In this document: positions 12,010 through 24,917 of the stretch, piece after piece
How positions within the stretch are numbered: position 1 is the first letter of the stretch
Layout: each line of letters starts with the position of its first letter
NCBI GenBank assembly: GCA_025642065.1
Contig: JAODUP010000187.1
Span: 62,001-126,000 of the forward strand
DNA from: Paralvinella palmiformis
Lineage: Eukaryota; Annelida; Polychaeta; Terebellida; Alvinellidae
DNA length: 64,000 nt
Reading direction: 5' to 3'
Position numbers and translations under genes: made by a program
Notes under the pieces: generated by a model
What the model was told of the DNA's origin: nothing
The model's input: the letters and a program-made list of their open reading frames with translations, nothing else
Databases searched by the model: none

Positions 12010-12474
12010 AAGTTAAATACATGTAAAGCCTATATGACACCAAACAGTTGTACGTACCATACCGTGACCTATATTCTTGATGACTAGCAATATTTATGAA
12101 GGTCAATGTATCAGTATTAGAAACCTTTGTACTCTGTCCCGTATCTGGTACGAACTGTACAAAGATTACACTGTAAACCTTATTACTTCACGTTATGAAC
12201 GCTAATCCTAAAAAATGTGAATATTATGTGTGCATTATTTAAAGACACTAATATTAGTTTACTTTAATACATATACATTGGTTACATTGTCTAACAAACT
12301 TTAGTTATAATTGTTCTTCAGAATCCCAAACTCATTTACTCCTTTCACTTTTTAGATGTTTCACATAAGTTAATAGACACTTAGGACAGATGGGTTAAGT
12401 GTCTTCTAAGTGATAATGGCTCATCACGTTCATGGTCCATTAAGATAAAAGAGATAATTTATAGATGATTAGAA

Positions 12475-12571
<97 letters not shown>

Positions 12572-12741
12572 TCGTTTGATGAGATTAGAAATTCGTATGT
12601 TTAAAAACTTATATGGAAGTTATTAATCTAACGAATATGCCTATTTTCATTAGCCAACGATTAAGTTAGCAGACAAATAGGTAAAGAATATTAGATATCA
12701 GAAACACAGGAACAAAGGGGACATCAATGACAAATTAGATT
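11887..12741. other. Upstream region of the SLC7 gene with TAA and AT microsatellites
   Basis: Contains (TCA)n at about 11957-11972, (TAA)n at 11974-12007 and a long (AT)n at 12481-12569. The promoter and any 5' UTR of the SLC7 transporter should lie here or further upstream, but no TATA box or initiator stands out in such AT-rich DNA. Confidence 0.5.
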
Positions 12742-13230
12742 ATGATGGGTAATATAGGAACATCTCATTTGGAATCTACAGATAATAACGAAACAATATC
12801 AGGCTCAAGGATATCTGAAGGTGACAGTGATGAGCTAAAACTAAAGAAAGAAATAGGGCTAGTTCGAGGAATATCTCTAATTGTTGGTGTTGTCATAGGT
12901 AAGTGTTTAAGATAGAAAAGATGCCATTATAGAAAACATCAATCGTTCAGGTGTTTTTTGTTGAAAAATAAAGTTACTTTCATTGTTTATTTTGTTTGAT
13001 CTCTTCAAGCCCATAATCTAAAATGAAGATCAAAGAACGATGAGAACTCAATAGATTAGATAAAACACTTTATATTGGTAATCATTTAGTCTCAGTAAAT
13101 ATCCATCTTTTCTTCCGTCATAATGATGTCTGGTTCATTCAAATGTTTCATTTTAAATGACAAAATCTTATCTAAAGATGACGGTCATAGAAAACCTTTG
13201 AAAGATGACTTCGAGGGCTGTATATTGAAA

Positions 13231-13274
<44 letters not shown>

Positions 13275-14109
13275 TTCTTTTACTGATGTAACCAGTTGAT
13301 GTCCTCATTGTGCTATCTATTGTTATCTATTTCTCTATCTGTTTTAGGATCAGGTATTTTTATATCACCATCCTTTTTAACCTACTCTAGTGGTAGTGTT
13401 GGTCTTAGCCTTGTTATATGGACGTTATGTGGTCTAATTAGTACATTAGGTGAGTATCGATAATCAATAATTAGAACAGGTCATATTGATTTATTACTTT
13501 ATTAAGATAATTTGTCACGTCGATATCATAACTCACTCTCAAATGACTACTTAAACATATCTAATTACATTGTAATAAAACTTAGAGAAGATTGAATAAT
13601 TATCTGATGACTTTGATATCAAGTTTCCTGATGTATCATCTTCAATCTGTTCTATTATCGTGTATTGTATCATGATGTGGTTATTATATAAATTTAAAAC
13701 AAAAATTTAATTTATTAAATTAAATGCTGAATGTGAATTTTATCTGGTTTTATCCTTGATAAATATTTCGTTTTTAATTGGGTTACATACATCGTATCAT
13801 AAAGATACATATTCCGTGATTGATACCTATTCTGTGTACTTACTTCATAAATATTATAATTTCCTGATAGAGTACACACCCTCAGCCATATATGTCTCAG
13901 ACAACGCAGGCTTCAGTAATCCTTGTAAATAAACACACACATACACACATACACGTGCGCGCGCGCACGCACACACATACGCACGCACGCACGCACATAT
14001 ATTGGGTAGTATTTACATACAGGGCAAAAAGAACTGGTGCGTCTCTGGTGCGATACTGGCGTGTCATTTGCTACAATGCTCATCGATTAGTCCAATATGA
14101 CGTATCCCC

Positions 14110-14199
<90 letters not shown>

Positions 14200-15984
14200 T
14201 ACGATCTACTAGAAATCGTGGTGTCATGATTTCTAAGATTTGTAAGTGCCGACAACTAAATACAATTTTAAAGTAAACAATTTATTAAGTTTATTTATAA
14301 TATTTATAAGTGCCTTCATTTTAATCGAGAGTAGTTTATGATTCAATGATCATCGATCTCAGACTCTACACATATATTCTGACAGGACTGTAAATTGAGG
14401 GAGGGAGGGAGGGAGGGAGGTAGGGAGCGATAGTAATCAAGAGGCTTTAAAATATGGGAATTAAAATATGTTTGTATATGTATATGGGAGTATTTAGTTT
14501 GATCAATATTTTGAGATTAATATTTTACAACTAGTTGTAGGTTTATATTACAAACATGTAGATGGCTTCAATTTGTTCTATAAACAATGGCAACTTAACA
14601 ATTTGTCTTAAACAACAGAAACTAACACGAGCTTCAGGAGGAGGTACTGTTTGATTGTCAACAAACTCTAGAATGTAATTGATATTACGATAGCTAAATC
14701 TTTATTTAACATTTTCTCCTTTCTGCTGAAAACTCCTTTCTACCAGTTTTTATTTTATCTGCAACTCATCATCAAAATAGACAAAAACGGAATAATTAAT
14801 TATGTCCGTAGACATGAGAGGAATATTACGGATTCTATTAGTTTCAAACATCAAACATCTGACGAAATGGTGACAGATTGAACTTTATATTTTGAAAAGG
14901 CAAAAATGTGTCATTTGAAATATTGGACCAAGTCAAGCAAATTTTACGAAAATAAATTAAGTGAATTCATGAAAAAATTGGAAAACACGATTGTTTGTAT
15001 GAACAATAAAGTTAACACTAAAAAGAGTCTATAATATATTTTCACTGCGTCCGATCATTTGTTGATGAATTTTTCATCGTACTTTGACTATAACATTGCT
15101 CAACCCCTGTACTAGGTGCGCCAATGAGCTCGATTATTTTCGAAGATGGTGGCGTTATAAAAGTTTATTTTATTATTTTTATTATATATGTCCTCTGCCT
15201 TTATATTGATCTGGACAATTGGTTGATCCAATTAATTGATCATAAACAATAAATAAACCGATTATTACACAATCGAATGTAACAAATATAAATTTCATCT
15301 TATTTACTAGTTGACGTCAATTTTATAGATAAAAACTTTTTCGGGTAATTAGAAAATTATTTGGTCCATTTTTTATCTGATTTATAAATATATTATAATT
15401 ATTACGCTTAACATACACAGGCCAGCAAAAATCATATATTATATAATGAAGCTGATGATGATGAGGATTTTGTCTGCACCATAACAAGTTTTATAATTGT
15501 GTATTGGAGCGTGTCACATTTATATTTGTCTGTTCAGCTAACATTTATTTATTTATGATTCAACTGATAAAGTGATCCTCTTCTTATCTCTTATGATATT
15601 CTTCTTCTTTATAACTTTATTTTATAGGATCTTTGTGTTATGCCGAATTAGGTACCTTAATACCCGAGTCTGGAGGTGGTTATAGCTATTTGTATCATTC
15701 TTATGGCTCATTATTAGCCTATCTCCTAGCTTGGGCATATACTATAGCCCTAAGACCAGCAGGATTAGCCATCATAAGTTTGACTTGTGCTAATTATCTT
15801 ATAAAACCAGCTTTCTCTGATGGTTGTGGAGATCCTCCTGATGTTATTATTAAGTTAACAGCGGCATTCTTCATAGGTAGGTTCCCTTAGATAAACTAGA
15901 TTATCTTGTATTTAAATATATACTATAATGTTCCTATGATACCGGAAGTCAGCCAATTTGGAGACAGAAAAAAGAAAAAAAAAT

Positions 15985-16049
<65 letters not shown>

Positions 16050-16192
16050 GATAATATGTCCCCAGTCAGCTTATTAGCTGTCAATATACACAGTCAGAAG
16101 ATGGCTACTAACATCCAAGTGATATTTATGTTACTTAAGCTACTTCCTGTTGGTATTATTGTCATCGGAGGTATCGTAAAGCTAGCTCAAGG

Positions 16193-16238
<46 letters not shown>

Positions 16239-17002
16239 TTTATATGACATGAGATATAGAGAGAAAAGATCGTAATTGATTGAGTTAATTATCTTACAAG
16301 ATAATGGTAGATGATGATTATAAACATCTTGATGTTATTCAGGTAATATTCAGTATTTAGCTAGCGGTTTCTCAGGTACTACGACTGATGTTGGTAGTAT
16401 TAGTGTAGCTTTTTATGCCGGGATGTGGTCATATGAAGGATGGTAAGTGGGAGACTATAATATCTAGGGAAATAGAACTAACATCACTAACATCATCAAT
16501 AACATCAACACATACACTTAACATCATCGATATCCGCAATGCCATCAACGCATACACTAACACCAACACCACTAACACCAACACTACTGACACCAACACT
16601 ACCAACATCACTAACACCAACACCACTAACACCAACACTACTAACATCACTAACACCAACACCACTAACACCAACACTACTAACACCAACGCTACCAACA
16701 CCAACACTACTAACAGCAACACCACTGACACCAACATCACTAACACCAACACTATCAACACCACTGACACCAACACCACTAACACCAACACTACCAACAT
16801 CACTAACACCAACACTACTAACACCAACGCTACCAACACCAACACTACTAACAGCAACACCACTGACACCAACATCACTAACACCAACACCACTAACACC
16901 AACATTACTAACAGCAGCACATCCAACACAACTAACACCACTAACACTAACACCATTAACACCAACACCACCGACACAAATATCACCAATATCATTACCA
17001 TA

Positions 17003-17041
<39 letters not shown>

Positions 17042-17169
17042 CTTGTCTTCTTAGGAATTCTCTCAATGACGTAACAGAGGAGATAAAAAATCCAAACAGG
17101 TAACTTGTTGCTTACAACGCACACACCCGTACACACACACCCGTACACACACACCCGTACACACACACC

Positions 17170-17216
<47 letters not shown>

Positions 17217-19625
17217 CTGGAGCTAAAGACAAATTTTGTTTTCAGGAATCTTCCAAGATCTATTATAATTGGTCTCCCGATGGTGACTCTGATCTACATC
17301 TTAGTTAATATATCTTACTTCACTGTACTTAGTCCGGAAGAAGTGGCTGGCTCGTCTACTGTCGCTATGGTATGATGATGATGATGATGATGATGGTGGT
17401 AGTGGTGATGGTAGTGGTGATGATGATGGTGGTGGTGATGATAATGGTGGTGGTGGTGGTGATGATGGTGATGATGATGGTGGTGGTGATGGGGTGGTGA
17501 TGATGATGATGGTGGTGGTGATGATGGAAGTGGTGATGGTGATGGTGGTGGTGATGATGATGGTGATGATGATGTTTGGTGGTTGTGATGATGGTAAATT
17601 ATCAGTGATTTATTTTTGAGGGGAAAATTTAAAATTTGAATGATGATGGTAACATGAATGATTTTGTTTAAAAGTTGTGGTGATTAAATGGTTTAAATAA
17701 GTTTTTTTTAAAATATGATGGTGATGATGATGGTGGTGGTGATAATGATGGTGGTGATCATGATGATGGTAGTGGTGATGATGATGGTGGTGATGATGAT
17801 GGTAATGATAATGCTGATGATGATGATGATGATGGTAATGATGATGATGGTGATGATGGTAATGATGATGATGATGATGATGATGATGATGGTGGTGGTG
17901 ATAATGGTAATGATGGTGATGATTATGATGATGATGATGATGATGGTAGTGGTGATAATGATGGTGGTGGTGATGATGATGGTGGTGGTCATGATGATGG
18001 TGATGATGATGGTGGTGATGATGATGGTAGTGGTGATGATGATGATGGTGGTGATGATGATGGTAATGATGATGCTGATGATGATGATGGCAATGATGAT
18101 GATGGTGATGATGGTAATGATGATGATGATGATGATGATGATGATGGTGGTGGTGATAATGGTAATGATGGTGATGATGATGATGATGATGGTGGTGGTG
18201 ATAATGGTAATGATGATGGTGATGGTGATAATGATGATGGTAATGATGGTGATGATGATGATGATGATGGTGGTGATGATAATGATGATGATGATCAAAT
18301 TCATCAGTGTTATTTTTATTATAATGATGGGATAATTAAAAGTTGCAATAATGATAGTAACAATAGTAATGATATTGATTAACACAGACAATAATATAAT
18401 CACTCCCTGAAGAGAAACTACCTGAAGTTAAATAAGTTTCCTCTTTTGTTAAATATGGATCATGTAGCCCGATCTGGATACCAAATAGTCACTCCATAAC
18501 TAATATTAAGATCTGTCACCACACACACACACACATCATTATAAATTATGCACCGAAAAGAAAATTACTTCCGATCCCAGATTTGTTTATATTTATAGTA
18601 TGTTGTGTCAGTTTGACGAAGGTTTAAGGCGAAATCTTTTCTCAGCTTTCTGTTCGATGGATCTCGTTCGATCTGCGCTGCTACTTAACCGATGCTCCAC
18701 CTAGCGAGCTTTGTTGGTTAGCTTCGGCCAGTCGATTACCATATATGCATCTTGATCAATATACATGTACATGTATGTTGTTGTTAAATAATGTTTCGAC
18801 TATGACGAGGATATAGCCATCTTTCGAACTCTTCTTAGTGGCAGTATTAATGTGTCATTTCCGGTATACGCCTACACGGTGTGGTGGCCATCTTCGAATG
18901 TGTATAAACAAATAAATATGTGCCATTGTTCATTACGGTCAAGGACAATACAAATATTTTTTTAAAGTTTATATGTGACTATTTGTAATTCTTTTGCTAC
19001 AAGATGATTCTAAAAAAATATAAAGGAGGATTATTAGCGCACATATAATAATTATAAGATAACATCCCTGTCTACATATAATAATTATAAGATAATATCC
19101 CTGTCTACATATAATAAATTGTAAGATAACATCCCTGTCTATATATAATAATTATAAGATAACATCCCTGTCTACATATAATAATTATAAGATAATATCC
19201 CTGTCTACATATAATAATTGTAAGATAGCATCCCTGTCTACATATAATAATTATAAGATAACATCCCTGTCTACATATAATAATTGTAAGATAACATCCC
19301 TGTCTACATATAATAATTGTAAGATAACATCCCTGTCTACATAAAATAATTGTAAGATAACATCCCTGTCTACATATAATAATTGTAAGATAACATCCCT
19401 GTCTACCTATAATAATTGTAAGATAACATCCCTGTCTACATATAATACTTGTAAGATAACATCCCTGTCTACATATAATAATCCATGTCAAAACGTAATT
19501 GTATGTCTGTTTATCGCCCACTGTTACTAGGGTCCAATTTCTAATATCCTGGTGATTGTTGCTTGTATACCTCCTAGCTACACCAAGATTCCCTAACAAT
19601 ATATGTACATGTTTATATTATTACG

Positions 19626-19684
<59 letters not shown>

Positions 19685-22600
19685 CCTCTATGGCCTAGTG
19701 GGTAAGAGATCATGGTCATGCTATGCGGGAGGTCGAAGGTTCGTATCTGGGTCGTAGCACTATAGTACGAGGAGGAGTTTTTCATCCAATCAGGTAACTG
19801 GCGAGGTTTTCTCCGCGAATATGTTATCTATTTAGAATTAGTCCCCGTCGTGAAACAATAACTTACAGACTATATGCGTCTCCCTCATTTGAGGTAGCTA
19901 AGCCACGTATAATAAATCTCATTTCAGCTATTATTATTATTATAAAAAGAGTTAAATTTCTATATCATTTGATGATAGTTTGGTCCTCCAACGAACATAT
20001 AACTGTTTAAATAGAGGCGTGTACCCCAAGTGAAATAAAACAATATTTCTGTGTAACCGTAATCTTTTTTTATATTTAATGCTGCTCTTTAGCTATAATA
20101 TAACGAACTATTTCCTAATATAGATCAATTACATATTAATTTTCGATACCTACAATTGAATGTTACGGTAATACCCGTGTATGTCAAACGGTATAAGCGT
20201 GTATTTACAGAGTCCATTCACCGCTGATCGATTGGTCTATTCCCAACACATAGTCGCTGTAAATTACTTAGGAATGAAGTCATTTTACTGGCACTAGACA
20301 AGTTTTTTTGTGTGTGAGATATTTGGAGTTATTTTTAATATCAAACAAAACTTTTGTGTGAAATACGGGTTCCAGCTAAAAGGCAATACATGATAAAGTA
20401 GGTCATTAAGATTGACGTATATAATAATCTTAAGATAATAATCATTTACTAACAACAATATATAAATAAATATATTTTAAAGTTTTATGGTATTGGGACA
20501 GCTTTCAAAAGAAGTAAAATACAATTCGTTACACAGAGGTATATATTTGTTATTTTCCTGGTATGTTCTTGTATTCTGATGTTCCATACATCATTTCATA
20601 TAGTATTCTATTGTTCTATACATTATGTTCATGAGGTAGTCTGGTGTTCTATACATTATGAGTTCATGAGGTATTCTGGTGTTCTATACATTATGTTCAT
20701 GAGGTATTCTGAGTGTTCTATACATTATGTTCATGAGGTATTCTGGTGTTCTATACATTATGTTCATGAGGTATTCTGGTGTTCTATACATTATGTTCAT
20801 GAGGTATTCTATTGTTCTATACATTATGTTCATGAGGTATTCTGTCTATACATTATGTTCATGAGGTATTCTGGTGTTCTATACATTATGTTCATGAGGT
20901 ATTCTGGTGTTCTATACATTATGTTCATGAGGTATTCTGGTGTTCTATACATTATGTTCATGAGGTATTCTGGTGTTCTATACATTATGTTCATGAGGTA
21001 TTCTGGTGTTCTATACATTATGTTCATGAGGTATTCTGGTGTTCTATACATTAGGTTCGTGCGGTACCCCAGTATTCTATGCTTTATTTTCCTGATGTAT
21101 TCTAGTGTTTCATAAATTATTTTATGTATTCTAATGTTTTTCGTGAGGTATTCTGACGGTAACGGTATCCCCAGATCACAGCCGTTATTGAGCTGCTTTG
21201 ATTTTACACATAAACCATAAAATTGTTTTAGCTAATATATATATTAAATGTTTTTGATCTAACGTTTTAATATTGTGCTCATTGTTATTTCAATATAATC
21301 TATCTGAATGTAAGATTATTCATCCATTACAAATAAATAATATAAATTCCGATTATTTGGCAGTTTTCTAAAACTTGAGATTTAATTTTTAATTTTAGTA
21401 AATCAATAATTTATACTTTTCTCTGGTTGACAACGTAACTGTTAGACGCTTATTAATAATATCTAATTTTTTGTAACGAATAATAATTTACAGTATTACA
21501 TTTATTTTTCCGTTTACCAGTTTGTACAGCTAGTTAATATCCTATCAATTAAATATAATTTGTGTTTAATTTGATTTATTTAACCTTTCAGTCTTGGGCG
21601 GAGAAGGTTATCCCTTCTGTACCTTGGTTAATACCAATTTGTGTCGCCTTGTCGTCATTCGGCTCTCTCAATGGTGGATTATTTATAGGACCGAGGTAAC
21701 ATCTTCCATACTCCACGTCAACATTATAAATGTGGTAATTTTATTATTTCCACAGCCTAATAACTGGACAATTTATTCTATGACATCAATCCATCCGAAT
21801 GTTCTGGTAGCTCAATGTTCTCACAGCCCAATACTCCCATCTGAACCACACTTCAAACTCTAATACGTCACTGTCGTTCGGTTATACTAAATCAGATGAA
21901 TATAGTTAGAAGCTTGCATTACAAACCTCCAGGCTGTGGGTTCGATTCCAACTAATAGCCGTGTTTGTTGGATGTTTTCCTAGATATTCTCCCATCACCC
22001 ATATGTCCCAGTTGTGACAAGTACAGAAGTTAAACAAATAAACAAACAACAGACTTAGATCGGAAAAATCCTACTCTATCTGACTTTTAGTGAAATGACA
22101 ATAATTGACAACAAAACGAATAACATTATAGTCTATAACAATTACTGTGCTCTCAGAACAATGACATATAAGAACATTGGGAAGTCGGAACACAAAATAT
22201 CTGGATATAGGCGAGAAACCCACTTCCCTCCACCCTCCCACTCCCCGTTCATAAACTATCAATAAAGGTAGTCATTGATTTACGACCTACGCAACTTATG
22301 ACCGGTCAACTTTACGACGGGTGATATGACTTAAAGATGACTATAATATCATTCATTACACAGTATAATATAGGTAAGGTAATTATAACCTAGGTCGGAA
22401 ATATAACTAGATGAACTTACGACCGGTCAAGGTCGTAACCTATCAAGGTCGTTAGTCGACTACTACCTGTACTAGTATTAAGTAACGATTACCTTACATA
22501 TGATCACTTTTGTTTGTGCACATTTGTTACCTAGGTTACAGTATGTCGCTGCTAGAAATGGTCACATGTTAGCTTTATTTTCGATGTTAAACATAAGACG

Positions 22601-23117
22601 AGGTAGTCCAGCGGCAGCTTCAATATTAACGGTTAGTATTTTGTTTATTTGATTTATTTTTAACAAATAATTAAAGGTTGATGATAAAACTACTATTATC
22701 ATCACATGATGCTGGTATAATAAAGTTTATATCATCTTCTTAACTATATTTAGTAATATTATTAAATATAACAATAAATGTAAAGAGTTGGATTTGTTCT
22801 TCAAATATAATCTATTAAGGGGATACAGCCAATGAGAGACCTTTCTTAAACATCTCCTTGATTAAATGCTGGGGTTAAATCATCTCCGCAGGGACGCCTC
22901 CATAAGCTAATTGATAGCGTGGTTGGACACAAATCAACAGTACTTTGATTCAAACCCCGGCCGGGTTATATCAGAAGGGTGTTTCGTCTTTCTGATAAAA
23001 CAGCTAAATTTTAGATGATTCTTTCCGGATAGTGTTTCATCTTAGATGTCCATACTATCGCATTCCGTTTGCTTCTTTTTATTAGACGGTTGGTTATGGG
23101 CCCTTCCTAGTGACTGT

Positions 23118-23198
<81 letters not shown>

Positions 23199-24877
23199 TA
23201 TATAAAGTTATAAACACATATGATCTTTGATCTTTGAACCTAACCTCTTCTGTCTTCATTTCCTTTAATGACGCAGTAACTATCCGACCAATCAGGAGCA
23301 GGCTTCCCAAAAAACGTACATTTTTGTACCACTTACAGTCAATAAATCGGTATTACTACCAAAAACTGTTTATAACGTTGACCTGAAAAAAAAACTAGAC
23401 CGAGCACTCAGTGATGTTTGGATGGGCCGCCATGACCAAACAGTGCTGACTTCCGGTAGGGGCAAAAAGCTACGTTGAAGCGGCTATGTTTCGAGTTTTA
23501 AACTTATGAATACATACATTTATTGTGATGTATGTATTATTATAATTTTCTGTGTGCAGAGAATTTACATTATTCCTGTCCTATTAGGCCTATATGTCAT
23601 CAAATATGTAAAAGTCGTTTTATGTAAGTCCTTAGATCTAATCTAGTTGGGATCAAACGCCAGCGATAGGCCGGGGGTTGTCGAACAGGCTAAATATTAT
23701 GATAGTCAAGCTTAATATCCCTCAAGAAAACGCTTTAACGGTTGTTTTAAATGTGTTCCTTATACTTACCGATGAAACGATATTCCTTTTTTATTACTTC
23801 CACGCCCACGGCTTATGCACCCAAAGACCTAACAATAATACACCATGTTTATAAACCTGATTTTAGCAGTCTCCGTTCCATTTTGCCCTGACCGGAAGTT
23901 GGGACCTTTTTACCATGAAATCGGCGGTCATGTTCGGTCTAGTTTTCTTTCAGGTCAATGGTTTATAAAAAGACGTGTCTATTGGAAGTGCCATTTGACA
24001 TTTTAACATGGCGTGTTGGACCACAGATCACTACCACCCGTTTACGATTCCTGGCGTGGGAATATCTGAAAGTTGTTTCATCTTTGGAGGTCGCTCGACC
24101 CATTTAGCCTACCTTGCCCACAAAAGTGGCCGTAAAACACCAATCATCATCATCATCATCATCGTCATCTTGAAGTAGACACGCCCTCACTTGACATGAC
24201 CTCCCAGCCACGCCCACCTATAGTTACATGACCTGTAAGAAATCAATATTCTAAAGCCTAACTTACCGTAAATAAGAGGTCTGATCAAAACTGAATGATC
24301 ATGTATTTGGAGAAATACAAAATTTCTGTTCACTTAATTTGGTCATTTCACAGCCGATCAGAAATAAATTCACAGTCTGGTTTTTGTAAGTGCCATTTTT
24401 AATAAATCACTGTATCCATCTTGACTATGGTCTGTGATTATTTATTTTTATTGTAGTGGAATGACACTTTTGATGGATCACTTGCAAATCCAATAGATCT
24501 AAAACTTGTAAACATAACAACTGTCAGTAATCATACCAAAGTATTTTACTGCTAATTTCTCTATCTCTAACATGTTAACGCAAACACAAACATTGCTAAT
24601 GTTCCGTGTATATTCTTTGTTCTCAGCTGGGTAGACCTATATTGGTCTACACTGTTGAGGTGCAGACTCTAAATGAACATACGATATTTTTAGTTAATAT
24701 ATGATAAACGGACATGATGAATATATGATGGAAGGTTTGTAATGAATTGTGTCATGGTTGTGTATGTATATATCCAAATAAATAAAAAAGAACAGACCAT
24801 GGCATGACCCATGTTTGTTGTGTGTTATAATTGATGATAAATTGACATGATGAAAAATACGTTTATGCATATAACTC

Positions 24878-24917
<40 letters not shown>

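Noticed and set aside
16415..17232. Thr/Asn-rich and Val/Leu-rich open frames over 200 codons
   Set aside because: They cover the ACC/ACT repeat, which lies wholly inside SLC7 intron 5 between well-supported exons.
17708..18403. Long poly-Met and poly-Ile open frames
   Set aside because: Pure products of the GAT/GGT repeat in an SLC7 intron.
19041..21060. 33-bp repeats considered as CRISPR arrays
   Set aside because: Units are adjacent with no unique spacers, no cas genes are present and the context is eukaryotic.
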